DNA of 35,645 nucleotides, taken from positions 1-35,645 of the IMG/VR virus record IMGVR_UViG_3300029319_000192; one strand, 5' to 3'. This DNA comes from a virus. The notes below the pieces were generated by a model. The model ran no database searches. It worked only from the letters and a program-made list of their open reading frames with translations, and was not told where the DNA came from. Position numbers and translations under genes: made by a program. Positions 1-9,068 of the stretch are shown piece by piece (the first letter of the stretch is position 1; the number at the start of each line of letters is the position of its first letter).

Positions 1-1046
1 CCCGCCCCTCTCTGGGCAAGCGCCGCGGAGCTAAGGCCTAGCTGACCCGATTGTTGTGCAGAGCGCGCTGCTAATTCTTCCGCAGACAGCCCAAGACCGC
101 CCGCCGCTTGCGCCGCCCGAAGCGCGGACTCTGCTCCCTGGGCACCAAGACCGCCGGTAAGTTGAGCCGCTCGCTGGGCTCGCGCCTGCTGGGCTTCAAA
201 AGCTTGCTGCGCTCGTTGTGAGGCAGATTCAAAACCTTGCTGCCGAAGCTGGGCTGCGGTCCGCGCTTGTTGCTCCAAAACATTCCGCTGATTTTCAGCC
301 GCCTGAATTGCTTGCCGCGCGCCCCCAAAGGCCCCCGCGCCTACTGCTTGGGCACGTTGCGATTGCGCAGTGATGTCTCCTTGCCGGCGAATATCAGATA
401 GCGCTTGGTCAATAACTTCTTGTTCAAAGGGGCTCATGAATTGAGAGACAGAGGTCGGATCGAAGGTCTGAGTCGTTCCAGCAAGCTGTGCAATACCTCG
501 CCGGGCCGTTCTTGCGCCCAGGCCCCCTGCGGCTCTGAGCTGACGAGCCGCTTCAGAGGTGATTCCGCGGGCACCGGAAACTGCTTGCAGAGCCCCTCTA
601 CGAGCACGGTCGGCAGCGGTTTCACCCCGCATAGAGGCCACTCCTAGGCCTCGTATAGCTTCGGCGGTCCGGGCATCTCCTTGGGCCAAAGCTGCCGCAA
701 TGTCCCCTTGGGTTGTTTGAACCTGCGGACCAATGGCGCCTAACGCTCCGCGAAACGCCCCCGCAGCTTCTTGCTGAAAGGGAGTTGCGCCGCTCATGAC
801 ACCGCTTAGTTGTTGCCCGGCCGCATTCAGGCTCTGCCCTGCGGCAGTAAGATAGGGCTCGAAACCACCAATCCCTGCGGCCGTCCTAGCAAGGGCTTGA
901 TCTTGGAGATCAGCAAAATCCGCCACCTCGTATTCTGGCAGAGACCCCTCGCGCAGGGAAAGTTGCCTCGCGCGCTCCATAAGTGCAAGGCGTTCGGCCT
1001 CAATTCGAGGGTCTTCACGATATATGGTTGTTTGAGTCTCAGACAT
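1..1046 (-). CDS. Large Ala/Gln-rich virion protein, C-terminus beyond window
   Basis: An open frame starts with ATG at 1046 and runs off the left edge without a stop (348 codons visible). The start overlaps the stop of the upstream gene by one base (TAATG), as at other junctions here. The first 60 residues are charged; the rest is Ala/Gln/Arg-rich, predicted long helix. Around residues 205-245 is FMSPFEQEVID followed by GAGAFGGARQA, a pattern I remember from large structural proteins of marine phages. Its place after the nozzle, fibre and a membrane-active protein suggests an internal virion (ejection) or tail component. No enzymatic domain is visible. The function is inferred from position and composition only. 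Confidence 0.75.
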   Translation of the reverse strand, partial: MSETQTTIYREDPRIEAERLALMERARQLSLREGSLPEYEVADFADLQDQALARTAAGIGGFEPYLTAAGQSLNAAGQQLSGVMSGATPFQQEAAGAFRGALGAIGPQVQTTQGDIAAALAQGDARTAEAIRGLGVASMRGETAADRARRGALQAVSGARGITSEAARQLRAAGGLGARTARRGIAQLAGTTQTFDPTSVSQFMSPFEQEVIDQALSDIRRQGDITAQSQRAQAVGAGAFGGARQAIQAAENQRNVLEQQARTAAQLRQQGFESASQRAQQAFEAQQARAQRAAQLTGGLGAQGAESALRAAQAAGGLGLSAEELAARSAQQSGQLGLSSAALAQRGA

Positions 1047-2986
1047 TAGGAAGCCCTACCTCGGCTCTCAAGATCACGCATCACGCTATACATGTTCTTG
1101 ATCCCCCGGTCCACGGAGCCGTTGCCTAAACCGCGCACGGCGTCCTTAGTCATAACGAATTCGCCCGGCATCAAAAGTGCTCGAACGCTGTCTTCATTCG
1201 GGATGCCCTCGTCGGGCATGATGCCGCCATTGCGGCGCGGATAAACTTCACCGCCATCAGCAGCGGTCATGTCAGGGATATTCGGCGGTCCAGTGTACGT
1301 TGGTGGCGTATATCCGCCAGGAAGCCCGTAATACTCAGGGTTCGCAGCAAGAAGATCGAACCCGGTGTAAGGGTAGCCAATAGTGATCTCTTCCGGCTCC
1401 GGGGTTTCAAAGAAACCACCGGCGTACAGGCCTGCTGCGCCAAGAGCGGCTAAAGGTGCATAACGTCTAATGAGGCCCGGTTGGAGCTGTCGGGTTGCAG
1501 AAGCTAAAGCTTCTGAGTAAGAAGCTCCTTTTTGAATTGCAGATGCAAACTCCGGCGAGTTCTGAAGCTGGGTTTCCGTAAGCACCCCACGACTCGGAGA
1601 GATGTAATCGCCGTAGAATTCCTCCACCGAATCGGGAATCAGGCGTCGTATAAGGCTTTGTTGTTGAGCTTGTGCCATAGTTTGCCCCGCGCCGCTTAAC
1701 GGCGCTGCGACGTCTAAAGGCATCCGAGCACCTACAGCGGCACTCGCGGGCGGACTAACGGGAGGTGACACCGCCCCAGGAGCCGCGGCCTGCGTTACGC
1801 CTGATGCTCCCGCGCCGCTGGTCGCGGTCGGGAAACTGATGGACCCCGCACCGGCAGCGCCTGCGCCTGCGGGCGCCGTGGTAAAGGGCTGAGAAGACGT
1901 AATCGTGCTGCGAATCGTGCTGGGTCCGCCACCGGCTCGGGCCAGGGCCTGCTGCACCGTCTCGCCCGGGCGCATAGCAATAGCGCGGGTCACGCCAGAG
2001 GGCGCTCCTGCGCCAACTCCAGGGGTGAAGGTAGTGGCTGCGCCGCCAGGGATGGAGCCTGCCCCGGCCAGGGGCTGAAGCTTCGCATCAAGGGCCGCAG
2101 AAATACCCTGATTAGCTTTTAAGCTTGATGCGAGATTTTCCGCGCCTCTAAGGGCTGCTTGGTCAGCGACGGAAAGAGCGTCAGTTACCGGGGGCAGGCC
2201 CGAAGCAACGCCACTAGCTTTAGCTGCGGCCGCTTCTTGAAACCCTTTGGCGGTAAGCTCGCCGCCAGTTACTGAGGGCACTGCGTCCGTTACGGGGACC
2301 GAGGGTGCTACTCCGGTGCCTCCAAGGCCCACAGCACTTCTGACGCCCTCGGTAAAAGTGCCGCCTCTTAGAACATTTCCAGCACCTGCCAAAACGCCCC
2401 CCGCAGCACCCGAAATGGCTGCCGCTTTGAAGGCGTCTTTTATGTTCCCGCCATTGATCAAGGTGGCAATCCCAGAGCCCAAAGCGGGACCGGCAACCGG
2501 TCCAAGAACAAAGGACAAGGCGACAGGTAGGATTACCGTCGAAGCCTTTTTGAGGAACTTACCGACCTTCTTAAACGCTTTCTTGACGCCCTTGAAGAGC
2601 TTTTTCAGGAAAAACTCAGGCAGACCGGTGTCGGGGTTGATGCTGTTTTCCGGCGACCCAACAACATAGCGCTCAGGGTCTTCAATCCCTCGGGCCCGTA
2701 GGTCGTCAAAAATGGATTCTTTAAGGGTGGGGTTGTCCGCAATCAGCGCCGCCGGGATGACAATTTCACCGGTTTGCACGTGGGCTACGGTATCGTCCCC
2801 AAAACGGCCATACTCGGCCATACGAGCCGCTACATCTTGAAAGTTGGCGATCCCAGCGCTACCAAAGGCGCGCTCAGCATCCTCGCGGTCCATTGCCTCA
2901 ATTTCTTCGTCCGATGCGATGAAATCAGCAATCCCGCCCGCGGGAACTTCGTATTCTTCAAGCTGTTCGTTAGCCGGTTCCGCCAT
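1046..2986 (-). CDS. Large virion protein with hydrophobic segment, candidate ejection/internal protein
   Basis: About 646 residues. I chose ATG 2986, which overlaps the upstream stop (TGATG), over the GTG at 2989. Near residues 55-80 lies GRFGDDTVAHVQTGEIVIP, and near the C-terminus LLMPGEFVMTKDAVRG; such 'GEFVMT' segments recur in phage tail-associated proteins. Residues about 130-150 are very Lys/Phe-rich, followed by an Ala/Gly/Val-rich hydrophobic stretch (about 150-210) that could insert in a membrane. The middle is low-complexity Ala/Gly/Pro. Together with the next gene it may form the internal or ejected protein set, by analogy with podoviruses. That role is inference; no family was confirmed. 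Confidence 0.75.
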   Translation of the reverse strand: MAEPANEQLEEYEVPAGGIADFIASDEEIEAMDREDAERAFGSAGIANFQDVAARMAEYGRFGDDTVAHVQTGEIVIPAALIADNPTLKESIFDDLRARGIEDPERYVVGSPENSINPDTGLPEFFLKKLFKGVKKAFKKVGKFLKKASTVILPVALSFVLGPVAGPALGSGIATLINGGNIKDAFKAAAISGAAGGVLAGAGNVLRGGTFTEGVRSAVGLGGTGVAPSVPVTDAVPSVTGGELTAKGFQEAAAAKASGVASGLPPVTDALSVADQAALRGAENLASSLKANQGISAALDAKLQPLAGAGSIPGGAATTFTPGVGAGAPSGVTRAIAMRPGETVQQALARAGGGPSTIRSTITSSQPFTTAPAGAGAAGAGSISFPTATSGAGASGVTQAAAPGAVSPPVSPPASAAVGARMPLDVAAPLSGAGQTMAQAQQQSLIRRLIPDSVEEFYGDYISPSRGVLTETQLQNSPEFASAIQKGASYSEALASATRQLQPGLIRRYAPLAALGAAGLYAGGFFETPEPEEITIGYPYTGFDLLAANPEYYGLPGGYTPPTYTGPPNIPDMTAADGGEVYPRRNGGIMPDEGIPNEDSVRALLMPGEFVMTKDAVRGLGNGSVDRGIKNMYSVMRDLESRGRAS

Positions 2987-3219
2987 CACGCCGCTCCGCC
3001 TGAAATGCCTTGTGGCATAGTGACTTGAATGAGTGTACTGCGCTTTTCAGAGCCCGTCCACGGGCTCCCACATTGCGGACAATTTCCGCTTGGATAGCTC
3101 AAAAGCTCTTCAGGGGTATCCACTTCATTACCACAGTTTGCACACTGAATTTTGTCAGTGCTGCTTGAAGGCAGCCACTGGCTGCCATCACGCATGGTAA
3201 TTACCGTTTGATTGCTCAT
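2986..3219 (-). CDS. Small zinc-ribbon protein
   Basis: 77 residues from ATG 3219, which overlaps the upstream stop (ATGA). Two CxxC knuckles, CANC near residues 26-29 and CPQC near 47-50, are about 17 residues apart and make a classic zinc-ribbon. The N-terminus reads MSNQTVITMRDGSQWLP. It lies between a small structural gene and the large virion protein and is translationally coupled to both. Zinc binding is well supported by the motif; the role in the virion or assembly is unknown. Confidence 0.75.
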   Translation of the reverse strand: MSNQTVITMRDGSQWLPSSSTDKIQCANCGNEVDTPEELLSYPSGNCPQCGSPWTGSEKRSTLIQVTMPQGISGGAA

Positions 3220-3512
3220 GGCGTAGACACCGTTACCGTGCCAACACTGCCCGTGCTACCGGACCCCACCACATGAGGAGTGTTGGCTTGCGTAATCTTT
3301 ACCGTGCCGTCAACTTGAAACAAAGCACCGGTTTCTAATTCAAAGTCATTACTTTGAAGGTCCGTCAAAGTAAGCTGCGTGGCCCGACCCGGGCCCGGAT
3401 TCTGAATCTGTTCCACAAATACAGAGAAAGACCGCACAATCTCCGAAAGATAGCGCTGATCATACTCCTGCGGGGCTACAGGAAACTGCGGTTTGACTAC
3501 TGGCTGAGCCAT
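3216..3512 (-). CDS. Conserved small phage structural-region protein
   Basis: 98 residues, ATG 3512 immediately abutting the nozzle-like gene and ending in an ATGA overlap with the zinc-ribbon gene. The first half has a helical segment (YLSEIVRSFSVFVEQIQNPG); the second half is beta-rich, ending in a Gly/Ser/Thr tail, which suggests a helix plus beta-sandwich. I recall similar proteins beside tail genes in marine phages. Probably a minor virion or tail component; function unknown. Confidence 0.7.
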   Translation of the reverse strand: MAQPVVKPQFPVAPQEYDQRYLSEIVRSFSVFVEQIQNPGPGRATQLTLTDLQSNDFELETGALFQVDGTVKITQANTPHVVGSGSTGSVGTVTVSTP

Positions 3513-5401
3513 TACCGGCGCCCGTCCCCGCGAATATCTATTCTCGGGCTACCAAGGCGCCATTGAACACCTGTAGTGCTGGACTGCAAGCGCAGCGCGA
3601 AGCTTCGACCCCGTAATCGCACATGAACCTGATCCGTAAATTGCTCCACTGGGACCGTGGCTGACCGAGATACGGCGGAGGTGTCCGTGGTCGAGTACGC
3701 CGCACCAGGGAAATTCCGTGTTTTTAGCACAAAGTCGGCTGAGGGCGTTCCCGTTTCCGAGCCGTCAAAAGTTACGTCGGGAATCAAGCGTCGTATAAAT
3801 GCAAAGTTTTCCCCGTCCCCAATATCTAACTGACTAGACTCAATAAAAGCTGTAATCGCAGAGGCGGGACTGGTTGTTCCGTCATCATTTCCGACTTCGT
3901 GCTCGTACAACCGTCCATCAGAGTTTGCAGCAATAGGCTTTTCCAAAATACCGCGATCAATCCACGCTGTTCTAGCTAAAGTCCCGTAAGTCCAGACGTT
4001 TTCAGAATAATTAAATGTTACATAACGGTCGATGTCATCTGAACTCGCAGAGGGATAGAACCACGTTATTTCATTGAAAGATGAATTAAGTCCTGCGGTT
4101 ACCTTCTTGGACTGAGAACTGTTGAAATCATTAAATACATAAGATTTGACGGAACAAGGCAGCTTCTGCACCTGACCCGTGTACACATAAAACTCTTCTT
4201 GTCCCATCCAGTAAACCGAATCGTCCACGGCTTTGGCAGCATTCGGCCCCATGATGGTCGTATTTTCAGAAATCTGGTTGATGCCAAAGGTAAAGGGCGG
4301 CCCAAGAAACTGCATGACATGAAGGCTGACGTCCGTAAACACAAGAATCTGCTGGCGCGTTTCAACCGCGCACACGATCTCAGACCCGGAGCCGATGCGA
4401 AGATCACCCGCCGTATTGGTAGCCGTCGCAGTCCAAGTAGTCGGACTTTCCTGATCTGAAAAACGAATCAAAAGCGGGTCTTGTACCCCAATGTTGTCCT
4501 GTGGATCGCATCCAAAAACAATAATGTGTCGGTCGTTGTCAGAAACCAGCACTTGTTTGGCAATGGTTGGGGTTGTCGAATCTGATCCTGCTAAGCTGGA
4601 AAGTTCTACACCGCGCGCAAAGGGAGCGCTGCTGGTGGACTTGTCCCAGTAATAAATGCTCGCATCTCGGGCGTTAAATATTAGGTCTTCACCAAAGTTA
4701 TCGGCAGACCACAAACGAAGGGTAGCGCCGGTGGCCAACAACGACGTACCCGAGCCCCATGTGCCGCGGCCCCAGGTTCCAGCACCCCAGCCGCCTCCAG
4801 TTACCGTCGTGTCCAACCCAACGTTGATCTGGTAGGCCCCGACCACGGAGGAGCCACCATTCCCTGTATCGCTAGAGTTCGCCGTGACCGTAGCGCCAGA
4901 GGTGTCTTTAGCCGTGATGGTGTAAGTATTGGCCGTAGGTACGTCAACTATTTGATATTCTTGGTTTAAAACATCTGCTGTTATCAGACCGCCCAGGGTC
5001 GCGGCTCCCGAAAAGGTCACAAAGTCGTTCGCAATCGCCCCATGGTTGGAATCAGTTACGGTCAGCGTCGAGCTGCCATTGGAAGCAGCAAAAGTCACAT
5101 CTCCTGCGGAGGTCGTGGAGCGAATCGGCGTGATGTCGTTATAACCACCACCCTGCTCAATGTAGTATTTCAAGTGGGTTCCAAGACCTATGTATTGGCT
5201 TCCGTCCAACGCCACAAAAGCGTGTAAGGCCCGGCATGTTCCCAAAAAAGTGTTAGTCGAGGTGGGCTCCCACCCGCCAATTTTTTCCGGCACTCCAAAT
5301 CGAAACCGCACCATATCGCCATCAAACCAACCGCCTTCGTTGGTATAAGACGTAGTTTCGCGATTTACGCCAGGGCTGAATTGGAGCTTTTGAAGTGGCA
5401 T
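3512..5401 (-). CDS. Tail nozzle / stabilisation protein candidate (P22 gp10-like)
   Basis: 629 residues from ATG 5401, directly after the preceding TAA. It begins MPLQKLQFSPGVNRETTSY and has GGWFDGDMVRFRFGVPEKIGGW near residues 23-45, the start I associate with large beta-propeller tail proteins of the P22 gp10 (packaged DNA stabilisation) type. A beta-rich Ser/Thr/Gly insert occupies about 95-175. Repeated aromatic/Asp blades follow (WSADNFGEDLIFNARDASIYYWD, IIVFGCDPQDN, DSVYWMGQEEFYVY). The length is larger than P22 gp10 (472), explained by the insert. It would close the tail channel below the adaptor. Family assignment is from memory. Confidence 0.75.
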   Translation of the reverse strand: MPLQKLQFSPGVNRETTSYTNEGGWFDGDMVRFRFGVPEKIGGWEPTSTNTFLGTCRALHAFVALDGSQYIGLGTHLKYYIEQGGGYNDITPIRSTTSAGDVTFAASNGSSTLTVTDSNHGAIANDFVTFSGAATLGGLITADVLNQEYQIVDVPTANTYTITAKDTSGATVTANSSDTGNGGSSVVGAYQINVGLDTTVTGGGWGAGTWGRGTWGSGTSLLATGATLRLWSADNFGEDLIFNARDASIYYWDKSTSSAPFARGVELSSLAGSDSTTPTIAKQVLVSDNDRHIIVFGCDPQDNIGVQDPLLIRFSDQESPTTWTATATNTAGDLRIGSGSEIVCAVETRQQILVFTDVSLHVMQFLGPPFTFGINQISENTTIMGPNAAKAVDDSVYWMGQEEFYVYTGQVQKLPCSVKSYVFNDFNSSQSKKVTAGLNSSFNEITWFYPSASSDDIDRYVTFNYSENVWTYGTLARTAWIDRGILEKPIAANSDGRLYEHEVGNDDGTTSPASAITAFIESSQLDIGDGENFAFIRRLIPDVTFDGSETGTPSADFVLKTRNFPGAAYSTTDTSAVSRSATVPVEQFTDQVHVRLRGRSFALRLQSSTTGVQWRLGSPRIDIRGDGRR

Positions 5402-5707
5402 TTACCACGGCACTCCGGTGCCAGAGGTGGGGGTCTTGTCGGCGTCAATGCTAGCTTGCAGCGCAGCCTGCGTCCCGTCTTTGTCAACATCACCCGCCCA
5501 GACCCAACCTAGCACCTGGGACTCAGTGAGGTCAGCATAAGGGGTGAAGTCCGAGCTAGAAGCGTCGTAAGTGAAGCCTTCCACGCCGTAAATGGAGGCA
5601 GCGAAGTCACCATCAGAGGCATTGCACCGCCAGTGCGCCCCGGTTACCCCGCCGTCTGCAAGATTGCGGTCAAGTGTGGAGACGGTCCATGTAAAAGTTG
5701 CTGCCAT
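5402..5707 (-). CDS. Small beta-rich conserved phage protein
   Basis: 101 residues starting at ATG 5707, preceded by AAGGAG eight bases upstream. A longer reading frame to 5806 overlaps the fibre gene and lacks a ribosome-binding site, so it was not used. The pattern TFTWTVSTLDR, HWRCNASDGD, YGVEGF, FTPYADLTESQVLGWVW resembles a small domain I remember from many marine phages next to tail fibre genes, usually unnamed. It follows the S74 fibre and precedes the nozzle candidate, suggesting a small tail accessory protein. Function unknown. Confidence 0.75.
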   Translation of the reverse strand: MAATFTWTVSTLDRNLADGGVTGAHWRCNASDGDFAASIYGVEGFTYDASSSDFTPYADLTESQVLGWVWAGDVDKDGTQAALQASIDADKTPTSGTGVPW

Positions 5708-5718
5708 AATTATGCTCC

Positions 5719-7836
5719 TTAAAGCGCTGCAATGATGAAGGCGAGAAGCTCGCTGTACCGTACACCCATGCGGCTCCGCTCTTCGCCAGTTTCTTCGTCG
5801 GTCCAAGTGCTATGAATGAACATAGCGTAGCGACCAGCGTCTAAGCCTTGAGCTTCAAAAGCTGCCTGCAGGTCTTGGGCAATGATGCCAAAGTGAATGC
5901 GGGCGTCGTCGCCTTTCTCGGCCACCGAGTCTTTCCATCGAAACTTACGCAAAAGGCCCTTAGCGGCTACGGCTACGCGACGCTCAGCTTCGTCAAGCTC
6001 CGCGATGTCTTGCTTCTCGTTAGCGTCGGAGGTCTGGATGGTGCCGTTGGTGGCAAAGATGTCGTCATAGCGTTTTGATGAAGTCCCCAAATCATACGAG
6101 TTGTCTGTGATGGGGAATAATGCAGTGGCGCCTAAAGATAATTTTTGTGTGCCATTCTCTGATAGCACTACGTTGTTACCGTCGATAACTAGCTCACCAC
6201 TAGATGACCCGATACTCCCGACCGTGGTGCCGTCACGTCGAAACTGTAAAATATCTCCATCGTCAGTGAGCCGGTCAAAGTGGGCAACAACCCCACTATC
6301 GCGCTTTTGAATAGACACGCCCGATGCAAGCTGCGTCAGCCCGCTAAAGGTAGAAGTGGTTACGTGAGCGACGCTAGTCCCCACCAGAAAGTTCCTATCG
6401 TGGTCGAGGCGCATACCTTCAACTGGATTGGCGCTTGTGGAGTTTGTTGCAAAAACCAGCCCCGTGTCATTCCTTGACGAGTTGAAGTTTGTTGCTTCAC
6501 AAACCGCCGAAATGGAGGCAGCAGGTTTGATTGCTTGCGTGCCGCTGCTTTCGCTGGGCGCTTGGAATTGTATTTTTCCAAGGATGTCGCTCGTTGCGCT
6601 TTGAATGGCGGTGTCAGATGTGGAAAGCGTAAGAACGCCGCCTGTCGAGGCTCTTGTGTCTAAAGTGGATAGTGGCGAATTTGTCCCAATCCCGACATCG
6701 CCTGACGCATCAATGCGGGCGCGTTCGGTGCCATCAGTTTCAAAAATAATATTGCTGCCGCTTGTTCCTGTCCCGGCGCCTTCATCACTGCGTATAAATA
6801 AACCACCAGCAGAAGTGTTATATACAATTTGGCCGTATGTATTATTGTCCGTGTCTTCAAGCCTAATAGCGGCGGCGGCGGAAGCGATATGCAAGTTGTT
6901 AGAAGGACTCGTCGTCCCAATCCCGAAGTTGCCGCTGGAGTCAATGCGGGCGCGTTCAGAGCCGCCGGTAGTAAAACCAATCACATCACTGCCCGGCAAG
7001 AACATCCCGGTGTCGGTGTCGTCAGAGTTTGAAAATGAAGGAGTAGCCGCAGCGGAAAGAGCAGCGCGAAGCCTTACACCGTTTGTACCTATGCCTTCTA
7101 TCACATTTGTGGAAGACGTAAACTTGTTCGCGGACGCACCGAAACTAATTTCCCCGGCAACATCTAACGTAACAGAAGGACTCGTCGTCCCAATACCGAC
7201 CCTGTTAGCACTCGCATCAACGAAGAGCGTCCCGCTGTCAAAATTTACATCGTCAGAGGCTGTCAGCGTGGTAAAGCTCCCCGCAGCCGCAGAAGCACCG
7301 CCGATGGTTGCGCCGTCAATGGTGCCGCCGTTGATGTCGGCGGTGGTGGCGGTTAGCGTTGCCGTAGTTAGAGCGGTGGGCTGAAGATCAGCGAAGACAT
7401 CGGTAACGGTAGCGCCCGAACCTCCACCATTAAACTTCAGAACAACGTCTTTGCCGTTGGGGATTTCAAAGTCGTTGCTAGCGTTGTAGGTGCCCTGGAA
7501 GATAATTACGCTTCGGCTACCTGATAAACTGTTTCGGACATGAACAATCTTTTCGGCGTCGTTGGGGGTTAATTGGACAAAAGCAGTGCCGCCCAAGTCG
7601 CCGCCATCGGCAAACTCAATAAACTTGTTCCTTCCGTTTGACGAAGCGCCATTGGTAACCACAAGGGAATTAGGCGACCCCGAAGAGCCCGCACTGGAAA
7701 GAGTGACCGTTATAACGCCGTTTACGGCTTCGTCAATCAGATCAAAGTTGGTATTGGTGGTTGTGCCCCAAGTACCGGACTGCTCTCCAGTCCCGATCTT
7801 CTCAATACCCAGGTTAACGGTATACGTGCTGGCCAT
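5719..7836 (-). CDS. Trimeric tail fibre with C-terminal S74 auto-cleaving chaperone domain
   Basis: 705 residues from ATG 7836 with GAGGA upstream. The N-terminal GTWGTTTNTNFDLIDEAVNG (21-40) is typical of fibre virion-anchoring ends in marine phages. Repeats of the type VGIGTTSPSxxLDV occur at about 213, 304 and 381, with ERARIDxSG linkers, as in triple-beta fibres. The C-terminal 103 residues match Peptidase_S74: SDANEK at 603-608 gives the Ser603/Lys608 pair with the spacing of the known K1F Ser-Lys dyad, followed by FRWKD, HFGIIAQDLQAAF and GVRYSELLAFIIAAL. S74 domains trimerise the fibre and then release themselves. The protein ends right after the last S74 helix, with no trailing coiled coil. 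Likely the receptor-binding fibre. Confidence 0.92.
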   Translation of the reverse strand: MASTYTVNLGIEKIGTGEQSGTWGTTTNTNFDLIDEAVNGVITVTLSSAGSSGSPNSLVVTNGASSNGRNKFIEFADGGDLGGTAFVQLTPNDAEKIVHVRNSLSGSRSVIIFQGTYNASNDFEIPNGKDVVLKFNGGGSGATVTDVFADLQPTALTTATLTATTADINGGTIDGATIGGASAAAGSFTTLTASDDVNFDSGTLFVDASANRVGIGTTSPSVTLDVAGEISFGASANKFTSSTNVIEGIGTNGVRLRAALSAAATPSFSNSDDTDTGMFLPGSDVIGFTTGGSERARIDSSGNFGIGTTSPSNNLHIASAAAAIRLEDTDNNTYGQIVYNTSAGGLFIRSDEGAGTGTSGSNIIFETDGTERARIDASGDVGIGTNSPLSTLDTRASTGGVLTLSTSDTAIQSATSDILGKIQFQAPSESSGTQAIKPAASISAVCEATNFNSSRNDTGLVFATNSTSANPVEGMRLDHDRNFLVGTSVAHVTTSTFSGLTQLASGVSIQKRDSGVVAHFDRLTDDGDILQFRRDGTTVGSIGSSSGELVIDGNNVVLSENGTQKLSLGATALFPITDNSYDLGTSSKRYDDIFATNGTIQTSDANEKQDIAELDEAERRVAVAAKGLLRKFRWKDSVAEKGDDARIHFGIIAQDLQAAFEAQGLDAGRYAMFIHSTWTDEETGEERSRMGVRYSELLAFIIAAL

Positions 7837-7847
7837 TTCTCAATCCT

Positions 7848-8618
7848 CTAAGCCGCAATTTCGGTCCAATCAGGCGTCTGAGCCGCTGTTTCTTGTGACC
7901 AAGACGGACTCTGACTCGGTGTTACCTCTGCCCAAACGGGCGTTTGACTAGCGGCGTCCTCTGCCCAAGACGGACTTTGTGATGGTACTATAGGACTATA
8001 GGACGGATTTTGGTCTGGAACAATTTTACCCCAAACTAAAACAGGGCCAACACTACCGGTAGCCGAGCTGCCTGTTACGTCCACATTGGTGACCGTGGTA
8101 GTGCTTACACTTCCGACACCGCCAGTCGCACTCAGGCCGGTTACCGCAATGGTTTGGCTTAATTGGACTGTGACACTGCCAACCGCGCTGGTGGCAGACA
8201 ATCCAGTAACAGAAACATTTGCTTTTGCTACGACAGTGACGCTGCCGGGGGAGCCGGTAGCCGCTAAACCGCTTACTGAAGCATTGGCGTCTGCGGTGAC
8301 GGTGGCGGAGCCCACCCCACCAGTGCCAGCAAGTCCGGTAACAGAAACATTTGCTTGACTGGTAATAGTGGCACTGCCGACCCCACCGGTTGCTTGAAGA
8401 CCGGAAGGCGAAATATTAGCGTCCGCGGTGACCGTAACGCTGCCCACCGAGCCGGTGGCTTGAAGACCCGTGGTGGGGACATTTGCTGCGGCATCTACCG
8501 TAACCGTGCCAACGGCACCGGTTAGGCCAGGGAGAGCTGCGTCTCCGCCCCAAGGGCCATCACCCCACCCTCCGGCGGAGGAGTTCCAACCTTGAAAGGC
8601 GGCGACTACATCAGCCAT
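7848..8618 (-). CDS. Repeat-containing beta structural protein (seven 22-residue repeats)
   Basis: 256 residues from ATG 8618 (TGATG overlap with the upstream gene). After a Gly/Trp-rich N-terminus (GWNSSAGGWGDGPWGG) come about seven repeats of 20-22 residues of the form GLxATGxVGSVTVxAxANVSVT, between residues 30 and 190. The tail has a second repeat, PSQSPSWxE alternating with AAxQTPxWxE. Alternating beta and Gly turns suggest an extended solenoid or fibre spike. It lies between a small structural protein and the fibre, so is probably an exposed tail or capsid appendage. Function not known. Confidence 0.75.
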   Translation of the reverse strand: MADVVAAFQGWNSSAGGWGDGPWGGDAALPGLTGAVGTVTVDAAANVPTTGLQATGSVGSVTVTADANISPSGLQATGGVGSATITSQANVSVTGLAGTGGVGSATVTADANASVSGLAATGSPGSVTVVAKANVSVTGLSATSAVGSVTVQLSQTIAVTGLSATGGVGSVSTTTVTNVDVTGSSATGSVGPVLVWGKIVPDQNPSYSPIVPSQSPSWAEDAASQTPVWAEVTPSQSPSWSQETAAQTPDWTEIAA

Positions 8619-9067
8619 CAGGCAATCCTGATGATGGCATTACTCGCGTCAGCCGTAGGGAAAACTACAGTGAAGTCGCCCGATGTAGAAGATTTATCTC
8701 CACCAAAATCCAAAACAACCACCGTCGGGTTCGTCACGGAAATGGAGGTGGTATTAGGCGTGGAGTTGTAGATCAAGGCGCCCCGTGCAGTGATCGTGCT
8801 ACTTGAAAAGGTCAGGTCTGAAAAATCCGTCAAAGCGGTGGTTCCGCTGGCAGATGGATCGACGTTGGTTAAAGACCCGCCTCCCGAAGAATACCCCGTC
8901 CCGCTCACCTCGTTGCTAGTCGTAAAAGCAGTCGTCGCTGCGTTAAAGCTAGCGGAGTTGGTGTATAGCGCGAGCTTGAACGTGTCCGCGCCGTTCGCGA
9001 AATCGTGAACACCGAACAAAAGTTCTTTTTTGAACGACGTACACATGAAATTGCCGCTGAAGGCCAT
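8618..9067 (-). CDS. Conserved beta-rich phage structural protein
   Basis: 149 residues from ATG 9067 with AAGGAGA upstream. It begins MAFSGNFMCTSFKKELLFG and has FKLALYTNSASF near residues 30-42, a pattern I recall as very common in marine phage structural modules. It is Ser/Thr/Gly-rich and predicted all beta, ending in a strand (FTVVFPTADASNAIIRIA). Co-located with the repeat protein and fibre; probably a tail or fibre-associated virion protein. The family has no assigned role that I know of. Confidence 0.75.
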   Translation of the reverse strand: MAFSGNFMCTSFKKELLFGVHDFANGADTFKLALYTNSASFNAATTAFTTSNEVSGTGYSSGGGSLTNVDPSASGTTALTDFSDLTFSSSTITARGALIYNSTPNTTSISVTNPTVVVLDFGGDKSSTSGDFTVVFPTADASNAIIRIA

Positions 9068-9068
9068 G

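Noticed and set aside
6605-7384. 259-residue plus-strand open frame
   Set aside because: Antisense shadow of the fibre repeats; the composition is that of the reverse strand of Gly/Ser/Thr codons.
8040-8500. Regular repeats that could look like a CRISPR array
   Set aside because: The 66-base period is coding, degenerate and in frame (22 residues); no constant repeats with variable spacers.
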